From assembly GCA_039707465.1 (NCBI GenBank), contig CM077647.1:116438610-116502609 (forward strand): 64,000 bases of DNA, written 5' to 3'. Of the stretch, positions 57,174 through 64,000 are shown one piece after another (the first letter of the stretch is position 1; every line of letters starts with the position of its first letter). The DNA comes from Rhabdophis nuchalis (Eukaryota; Chordata; Lepidosauria; Squamata; Natricidae). The position numbers were made by a program, and so were the translations under genes. Under the pieces are notes generated by a model. It was not told the DNA's origin. It saw only the letters and a program-made list of their open reading frames with translations, and ran no database searches.

Positions 57174-57673
57174 CTAACCATCTTTAAAGCGCTTCATGGC
57201 AAGGGACCTGGTTATTTGCAAGACTGCCTCCTGCTACCAAATACCTCCCACCGTCCAGTTCGCTCCCACAGAGAGGGCCTCCTCAGGGTGCCGTCGGCCA
57301 GGCAATGTCGGCTGGCGGCCCCTAGGGCGAGAGCCTTCTCTGTGGCAGCTCCTGCCCTCTGGAATGACCTACCCCCTGACCTACGGACAATCATGGACCT
57401 GCGCCTTTTCCGTCGGGCCTTGAAGACTTATTTATTTCGTGCGGCCGGCCTGGCATAGTTTTTAACTGGCATAGTTTTAAATGGTATAGTTTTGAATGGT
57501 TTTTTTAGCAGGGATTTTAACAAGGTTAGACAGGCTATTTATCATTTAATGTATTTTTAAAGGTTTCTATGTTTTTTACTTGTGATTTTATTGTTGCCTG
57601 TACACCGCCCTGAGCCCCGGAAGGGAGAAGAGCGGTATAGAAATTTAAACAATAAATAAATAAATAAATAAAT
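57174..57673 (+). mobile_element. L2 3' end fragment, divergent subfamily
   Basis: It encodes TIFKALHGKGPGYLQD, SHREGLLRVPSARQC, PALWNDLPPDL and LKTYLFRAAGLA, then a 3'UTR with ACACCGCCCTGAGCCCC and an (AAAT)n tail. Its 3'UTR differs clearly from the other L2 copies. Confidence 0.85.
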
Positions 57674-58064
57674 TTGCCCTAGTCCAATGGCATACATCAG
57701 TACTGTATATCACACTTGCAGAGGGAAATTTAGAAAATGAGTGTTGAATTATAAATTGGAATTAAATGTATCTTCTATTATTCAAGTATGCTTGTGCTTT
57801 GATAAGACCAAACAGATGTATTTGTAGACTCATCCTTCATGTTTACCGCAATAACAATAACACAAATAAAGGTAGATGGCCTATGAAGGGGTGAGGGGAG
57901 AGGCAAAGCTTATGGCTGGATTAGTATCAGACTCACTGGTGTTTCTTAGTTATGTCCCCACTAACATATAACCACATGCCAGCCATGTCTTTGCCACAGT
58001 TTTCTGCCTCCTCCCTGTGACTTTGTCTTCATCTCCCTACCAGTTCCAATGAGAGAGGCACAAT

Positions 58065-58215
58065 TCCCTGGTGGTACAGTGACTAGAATGCAGCATTGCA
58101 GGCTAATTTTGCTAAGTTTGATTCCCACCAGCTCAAGGTTGACTCAGCCTTCCATCCTTCTGAAGTCAGTAAAGTGAGGACCCAGATTGTTGGGGGCAAT
58201 ATGTGACAATACATT
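58065..58215 (+). mobile_element. Sauria SINE, 3'-truncated
   Basis: GGTGGTACAGTGACTAGAAT head, CAAGGTTGACTCAGCCTTCC middle, and GATTGTTGGGGGCAATATG, then the similarity is lost. Confidence 0.8.
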
Positions 58216-58266
58216 AGAACTTGGTAGTTTTATATTTACCTCATAGCAGTTGGGAACCGCTTGAGC

Positions 58267-58760
58267 CTCCATGGGACAGTGGTTAGAATGCTGTGCTGCA
58301 AGCTACTTCTGCTGACTGCTACCTGCAATTTGGCAATTCAAATCTCACCAGCCTCAAGGTTGACTCAACCTTTACTGTTAGATGGGTTCACAGAGGAGTC
58401 CAGACCGGTAAGATTCAACGGCTTTATTTCTAATAGTAACAGACAAGTCAGTAAAACATCAACGAGGTAAAAAGCGCGCGCCTTCTGTCTGACAGCTCTT
58501 TTATATAGAGCTGCCAGACAGAGAACCAATCGGCGCATCTCCCGCTCTCGGCTGCAGCCAGTCGCGTCTTAACCAATCAGACGCGACTGGCTGTTGCCGG
58601 GGAATTTGAGCGGCTGTCAGTACACAACATTAACCATCCTTCCGAGGTGGGTAAAATGAGGACTAGATTGTTGGGGGCAATATGCTGACTCTGTAAACGG
58701 CTTAGAGGGGGCTGTAACCGCACTATGAAGTGGTATATAAGTCTAAGTGCTATTCCTATT
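58267..58760 (+). mobile_element. Sauria SINE interrupted by a solo LTR
   Basis: Head from 58267, middle up to GGTTGACTCAACC at about 58372, then the LTR 58376-58629, then CATCCTTCCGAGGTGGG through GTGGTATATAAGTCTAAGTG to about 58760. Confidence 0.85.
58376..58629 (-). repeat. Solo LTR of a gypsy family related to the 24 kb element
   Basis: 254 bp with TGTTAG...ACAACA borders. On the minus strand it has TATATAAAAG, AATAAA and the block TTACCGGTCTGGACTC, which also occurs near the 3' end of the 257 bp LTRs. Flanks TTTAC and TTAAC are a 5 bp duplication with one mismatch. No internal sequence remains, so it formed by LTR-LTR recombination. Confidence 0.85.
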
Positions 58761-59521
58761 GATATCCCTTCTTAGCTGCACAAGTGTTACAATAATGTTT
58801 TTTCTCTTATTCTGGCACTGTCTGAGGGCAGTTCAAGGAGTATGAAATCTGTTAGCCTTTGTCACACATTTCCCTGGAAAGAAGTCAGGTGACAGAAGCA
58901 ATTGGAGGCACAAAAGGGATTGGCCATGATTATGCTTACGTATGTTCTGCCAGGATGGGTGTGGAGTCTAATTCAGAACTGGGAAGTGTTAGGCACATGG
59001 CCAGGAAACGGTCCCATTATGGGACAACCTCTAATTATAATTCAAGTATAAGCATCAAGTCCATTCAAGTGCATAGTCTGTCTATAAATTCATCTTGAAC
59101 TAAGCATTATTTTCTTTAAGGATTGTAAAACTTCACCCCAGTGTTTTCATGTAAGTATGTATGCAGGTATTTATATGTCACTTTTATTATTTTTACAAAT
59201 AATTCAAAGCAGTGAACATATCCAATACACTTTCCTCCTCCAATTGCCTCCACGACAACAACCCTGTGAGTTGGGTTGAGCTTAGAGAGAGGGACTGACC
59301 CAAAATCATCCAGCTGGCTCTCATGGTTAAGGCAGGACCTGAATTCATGGCTTCCCTGTTTTCTAGCCTGTTCCTTAACCACAGTTAAGGATCAAATGTA
59401 TATGTTTACATTCCAGCTTTTATTTTTACAATAGAAATAATTTAATTTCTTTAACACATAACTATCTTGGGAAAATATAAACCAAATAAACAACAAATAA
59501 AACCAGCAGCTGAAATGTCAA
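58761..59521. other. No gene; degraded repeat near 59170-59370
   Basis: 59170-59370 contains CAACCCTGTGAGTTGGGTTG and GACTGACCCAAAATCATCC, words shared with 57040-57170. Both look like remnants of one old interspersed repeat that I cannot name. Confidence 0.45.
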
Positions 59522-59988
59522 TCTATATAAATAAAAATGTAAAATAGTTTGTACAAATCCACTAATCTCAAAAAGTACCGGACCGATTTAAACGAAACTT
59601 TCACACAACGTAGCGAAGCACTTCGGATAATAGAATACCAAATCATTTTGTGCCTAGCACACGTGTGTTGTGTACAAATGACACACAAAAAAATGTACTC
59701 ACTGAAATGTGATTTAACATCCCTGTAGCCACGCCCATCAAACTGCTTTTCAACTGCCAGTGTTGGAAAAGCCTCATACGGCGGCCTCTTGGGGCCAAAA
59801 AGGCACAGAGGATAGCAAACTCCCAGGTGGCCCATAGGGGGGGGGGGGGAGAAATTCTGCTCAGGACTGTTCTCTGAGGTAAAAAAAACGGAGACAGGCA
59901 GCTGCTTTAAACTGTTTAATACCAACTGAACCAAACTGTTACAAAGAATCACCCATCTGACAGCAAAGAATCACCCATCTGACAGTTT

Positions 59989-60356
59989 AATGAAAAGAAG
60001 GACTAGGAAAGACATGATAGCAGCCTTCCAATATCTCAGGGGTTGCCCCAAAGAAGAGGGAGTCAAGCTATTCACCAAGGCACCTGAGGGCAGAACAAGA
60101 AGCAATGGGTGGAAACTAATCCAGGAGAGAAACAACTTAGAACTGAGGGCAAATTTCCTGGCAGTGAGAACTATTAACCAGTGGAACATCTTGCCACCAG
60201 AAGTTATGGATGCCCCAACATTGAAGAGAGAAGAGACTGGAAAACCATTTGTCTGAAACGGCATAGGGTCTCCTGCTTGAGCAGCGGGGTTGGACTAGAT
60301 GACCTCCAAGGTCCCTTCCAACTCTGCTATTGTATTATTGTATTACAGTAGGTAGG
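59989..60356 (+). mobile_element. CR1 3' fragment, first copy inside the Helitron
   Basis: It begins TTTAATGAAAAGAAGGAC, reads TINQWNILPPEVMDAPTL, and ends at the CR1 tail CTATTGTATTATTGTATT. A 22 bp unit ending CATCTGACAG is duplicated just before it (59945-59988). Confidence 0.75.
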
Positions 60357-60391
60357 TAGATAGGGGAATAGAGAGACAGGGAGAAATACAG

Positions 60392-61066
60392 TTTAATAAA
60401 AGAGGGACGGGGAGACAGCATAGCAGCCGTCCAATATCTCAGAGGTTGCCACAAAGAACAGGGAGTCAAGCTATTCTCCAAAGCACCTGAGGGCAGAACA
60501 AGAAGCAATGGGTGGAAACTAATCAAGGAGAGAAGCAACTTAGAACTGAGGAGAAATTTCCTGACAGTTAGAACAATTAATCAGTGGAACAACTTGCCTC
60601 CAGAAGTTGTGAATGCCCCAACACTGGAAGTCTTCAAGAAGATGTTGGATAGCCATTAGTCTGAAATGGTATAGGGCAGTGATGGCTAACCTTTTTTGGC
60701 TCACGTGCCAATAGCAGGGGGAGTGCAGGGGTGATGTGCACAGGTGTGTCACATCCATAATGCTATGTGCAAGACCCCCTGCATTTGGCATGCTTTTTAC
60801 GTCATCCCCAGGCTCCAGATGGTTTATAGGAGCCTGGGGAGGGTGAAAACAGCCTTCCCCCACCTCCAGAAGGCAAAAAATGGCCTCAAAAGAAGGCCTA
60901 AATCAGCTGGCCAGGGCACACATACAAACTGAAGCTGACAGGGCAATGCCTCGAGTGGCCTAAGAAATGGTTCCGTGTGCCACCTGTGGCACCCGTGCCA
61001 TAGGTTCGCCATCATGGGTATAGGGCTTCCTGCCTAGCAGGGAGTTGGACTAGATGACCCCCAAGG
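60392..61066 (+). mobile_element. CR1 3' fragment, second copy, with hAT-like insertion
   Basis: It starts at the same CR1 position as the first copy (TTTAATAAAAGAGGGACGG). It is interrupted by a hAT-like element at 60677-61017 and ends GGACTAGATGACCCCCAAG, directly against the tetranucleotide array. Confidence 0.75.
60677..61017. mobile_element. hAT-type non-autonomous element
   Basis: Termini CAGTGATGGCTAACC and GGTTCGCCATCATG are inverted repeats. The 8 bp duplication GTATAGGG (60669-60676 and 61018-61025) flanks it within CR1. Confidence 0.8.
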
Positions 61067-61155
61067 GATAGATAGAGAGGCAGAAATAAGGTATGTATGT
61101 ATGTATGTATGTATGTATGTAGGTAGGTAGGTAGGTAGGTAGGTAGGTAGGTAGG

Positions 61156-61233
<78 letters not shown>

Positions 61234-61262
61234 CAAAGAAAGAAAGAAAGAAAGAAAGAAAG

Positions 61263-61345
<83 letters not shown>

Positions 61346-62602
61346 GAAAGAAAGAAAGAGACGGTAGGTAGGTAGGTAGGTAGGTAGGTAGGTAGGTAGG
61401 TAGGTAGGTAGAGGGAGAAAGGAAGAAATATAGTAGGTAGGTAGGTAGGTAGGTAGGTACATAGGTAGGGGGGTGGATAGATAGATAGGTAGGTAGGTAG
61501 GTAGGTAGGTAGGTAAGTAGGTAAGTAGGTAGAGGGAGAAAGGAAGAAATATAGTAGGTAGGTAGGTAGGTACATAGGTAGGGGGGATGGATAGATAGAT
61601 AGGGAGAAATACAGTAGATAGGTAGGTAGAGGGATAGACAGAGAGGGAGAAATACGGTAGGTAGGTAGGTAGGTAGGTAGGTAGGTGGAGGGAGAAAGCA
61701 AGAAATACAATAGGTAGGTAAGTAGAAGGATAGACAGAGAGGCAGAAATACCGTAGGTAGGTAGGTAGGTGTATAGATAGCGAGAAATACGGTAGGTAGG
61801 TAGGTAGAGGGATAGAGGGGGGGAAATACAGTAGGTAGGTAGATAGAGGGGAAAAAGAAAGAAATACAGTAGGTAGGTAGGTAGAGGGATAGACAGAGAG
61901 GGAGAAATACAGTAGGTAGGTACCTGCCTACCTGCCTACCTACAGAGAGGGAGAAATACAGTAGGTAGGTACCTGCCTACCTGCCTACCTACAGTAGGTA
62001 GGCAGGTAGGTGGATAGGGGGATAGATAGAGAGGGAGAAATACGGTAGGTAGGTAGGTAGGTAGGTAGGTAGGTAGGTAGGTGGAGGGAGAAAGCAAGAA
62101 ATACAATAGGTAGGTAAGTAGAAGGATAGACAGAGAGGCAGAAATACCGTAGGTAGGTAGGTAGGTGTATAGATAGCGAGAAATACGGTAGGTAGGTAGG
62201 TAGAGGGATAGAGGGGGGGAAATACAGTAGGTAGGTAGATAGAGGGGAAAAAGAAAGAAATACAGTAGGTAGGTAGGTAGAGGGATAGACAGAGAGGGAG
62301 AAATACAGTAGGTAGGTAGGTAGAGGGATAGAGGGGGGAAATACAGTAGGTAGGTAGGTAGATAGAGGGAAAAAGAAAGAAATACAGTAGGTAGGTAGGT
62401 AGGTAGGTAGAGGGATAGACAGAGAGGGAGAAATACAGTAGGTAGGCAGGTAGGTAGATAGGGGGATAGATAGAGAGGGAGAAATATAGTAGGTAGGTAG
62501 GTAGGTAGGTAGGTAGGTAGAGGGATAGAGAGGGGGAAATACAATAGGTAGGGTAGGTAGAGGGAGAAAGAAAGAATACAGTAGGTAGGTAGGTAGAGGG
62601 AT

Positions 62603-62653
<51 letters not shown>

Positions 62654-62660
62654 CAGTAGG
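61067..62660. repeat. Compound tetranucleotide array (GGTA, GATA, GAAA, ATGT) with higher-order units
   Basis: Runs of (ATGT)n at 61091-61120, (GGTA)n, (GATA)n at about 61155-61232, (GAAA)n at about 61236-61357, then repeated ~40-120 bp blocks of (GGTA)n + GAGGGATAGACAGAGAGGG + AGAAATACAGTA, and (GA)n at about 62602-62648. Some blocks recur nearly identically (for example 61690-61910 and 62100-62310), which shows longer-range duplication. Confidence 0.95.
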
Positions 62661-62779
62661 TAGGTAGGTTGGGGCTTATATGGTGGTTGGGTGTATGTGT
62701 GCAGGTGTAGATCTACACATAGATTGGTTGGCCATTTAACCAGACTGGGCCACAGCAACGCGTGGCCGTGTATAGCTAG

Positions 62780-63559
62780 TTATATAAATAAAATAATAAT
62801 AGTAGCTCTTTAACAGCAGGTTTGGTTAAACAAACTAGATTGTTCTTATTATTGTGAAGAAGCAAAACTTTTTTATTTAAAAAAACCCACTTTATGCCTA
62901 TTCCTCACTCACTTCTTTTTTTGCATTCCACTTATACATCATTGGCATCATATCAGGTACAGATGATCTATTTAAAGAACCAACTTAATTATTATAGTTT
63001 TATAAACACTTTTGTTTATTTATACAAGGTCAGCCTTAAGTAGAATGGTTCTTGTTTGGGACATGATATTTTCAATGTTTTTACTGTAAATGCTACTACC
63101 AGGGATAGGGACCTATAGTTTTTTGGGTTTTTTTAGTCTCACATGGAAAAAAAGCTTGGCTTTGAAATGCCATTTGCTATCCTGCTGGCAGAAAACAAAA
63201 TATATGGGTTTGGTCCTGCAGTTTGTGATAGCAACATATGCTCGTTGTTTTAGGCTGACCCAAGGCAGGGTTGGTCTGGAGAGCACTCAGATAAGTCAGC
63301 ACCTTAGAAACAAAGCATAGCTGGCTAAGTAGGAAATTGAAAGCTCCCCCTCCCCCCCAAAAAACACAGTCAAATAGCTCCCATACAGTTGCCAAGAAGT
63401 TGGCAGTTGACAGGCCTGTTTCCGTGTGAGTCACCAATGATCAGTTTGATGATGAATTTGCTTTATACTCTCTTAATGGCCTTGGGGGCTTTGGGGGAAA
63501 GGGGAACACTGTTGTGGTTATTCTGCATGCACAGCAAATAGTTTCAATTCAGAATGTAG
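62780..63559. other. No gene seen
   Basis: Unique AT-rich DNA between the Helitron end and the right-edge CR1. Confidence 0.55.
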
Positions 63560-64000
63560 CTGGCAGGAACCTAGAAGATATTGTAGTCTAAACCCCCTGC
63601 TCAAGCAGGAGACTGTATTTCATTTCACACAATTGGCTGTCCACCAGTCTCTTCTTAAAAACCTCCAGTGATGACACACCCACAACTTCTGAAGGCAACC
63701 TGTTCCACTGGTTAATTGTTCTCACTGTTAGGAAGTATTTTCCTTAATTCCAGGCTGCTTCTCTCCTTGATTAGTTTCCATTCATTGTTTCTTGTCCTGC
63801 CCTCTGGTGCTTTGGAAAATAAGCTGACCCCTCCCCCGTTCTTTATGGCAGCCTCTCAAATACTGGAGTATTGCTATCATGTCACCCCTGGTCCTTCTTT
63901 TCTCTAGACTAGCCATATCCAATTCCTGCAACCATTCTTCAGATGGTTTTGTCTCCAGAGCCTTTAATCATTTTAGTTGCTCTTCTCTGCACTTCATCCA
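63560..64000 (-). mobile_element. CR1 LINE 3' region, continuing beyond the window
   Basis: Reverse complement of the CR1 C-terminal region seen at 14101 and 59989 (LPSEVVGVSSLEV-like and NQWNRLP-like codons, several stops). It starts near 63560 and is cut by the window end. Confidence 0.75.

Larger units (their letters stand above)
59522..62779 (+). mobile_element. Probable non-autonomous Helitron with expanded microsatellite interior
   Basis: The 5' end is TCTATATAAATAAAAATG, preceded by A. The 3' end is CTAG at 62776-62779, followed by T, with the GC hairpin GGCCAC/GTGGCC (62748-62753, 62762-62767) eight bases before it. TC...CTRR termini, a subterminal hairpin and insertion between A and T with no target duplication are the Helitron hallmarks. 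No Rep/helicase is present. The interior has CR1 fragments, a hAT-like insertion and about 1.6 kb of tetranucleotide arrays. At 3.26 kb it is long for a non-coding Helitron because of the arrays. Confidence 0.7.

Noticed and set aside
61067..62660. CRISPR-like alternation of repeats and spacers
   Set aside because: Units are tetranucleotide runs with variable blocks and no constant-length unique spacers, in a eukaryotic Helitron.
1..64000. Other ErbB ligands (epigen, amphiregulin, betacellulin) or chemokines expected near EREG
   Set aside because: No second six-cysteine EGF exon or CXC-type exon was found on either strand by eye; they may lie outside the window.
1..64000. tRNA or rRNA genes
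   Set aside because: The tRNA-like sequences seen are heads of SINEs, truncated and diverged; no free cloverleaf gene or rRNA segment was recognised.

Overview
This window is vertebrate genomic DNA from a squamate reptile, most likely an advanced snake. The evidence is snake-type CR1-L3 (Snake1) LINE ends with their (AATAG)n tails, Sauria SINEs, many L2-clade LINE copies, short palindromic hAT MITEs, and (GATA)n/(GGTA)n microsatellites of the kind abundant in snakes. There are no prokaryotic operons, ribosome binding sites or CRISPR arrays.

One host gene can be reconstructed completely. It is a five-exon ErbB ligand on the minus strand (15256 down to 7384) that encodes a 165-residue epiregulin (EREG) precursor: signal peptide, six-cysteine EGF module, transmembrane helix and basic cytoplasmic tail. 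All splice sites are canonical and all phases agree. A GC-rich TATA promoter lies just upstream (15300-15860), and an AU-rich 3'UTR runs down to about 6.7 kb. Its introns hold L2, CR1, Sauria SINE and hAT fragments. A possible second gene on the plus strand is supported only by two phase-compatible exon candidates (40190-40294 and 56231-56294). I do not recognise its product.

The rest is a mobile-element landscape. (a) 0-7 kb: L2 3' ends, a palindromic hAT MITE, and a 1.3 kb hAT-like element interrupted by L2. (b) 16-21 kb: a possible Penelope-like fragment with hammerhead-like motifs, a DNA-transposon copy, one copy of a duplicated ~390 bp segment, and a HAL1-like L1 derivative that keeps ORF1 but has no ORF2. 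(c) 23.2-29.2 kb: a three-level nest. The second copy of the ~390 bp segment is split by a TA-flanked mariner-type MITE with an internal 113 bp tandem array, and that MITE is split by a Ty3/gypsy element (24096-29003). The gypsy has 257 bp LTRs that differ at only two positions, yet its pol is broken by two stops and a deletion. (d) 29-45 kb: hAT MITEs, Snake1 LINEs (one split by L2), a TA-flanked MITE with a microsatellite core, tRNA-SINEs, and an inverted-repeat Penelope-like fragment. (e) 45-58 kb: two long L2 elements, including a nearly full-length one with endonuclease and reverse transcriptase, plus L2 3' ends and SINEs, one SINE carrying a solo LTR. (f) 59.5-62.8 kb: a probable non-autonomous Helitron with diagnostic termini that contains a tandem CR1 duplication and about 1.6 kb of expanded tetranucleotide repeats. 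(g) The right edge is a minus-strand CR1 that runs out of the window.

Functionally the window is one growth-factor gene in a repeat-rich setting. The retroelements appear inactive, although the gypsy and some L2 insertions look recent. Family names for repeats come from recognition of termini, target-site duplications and protein motifs, not from database comparison.
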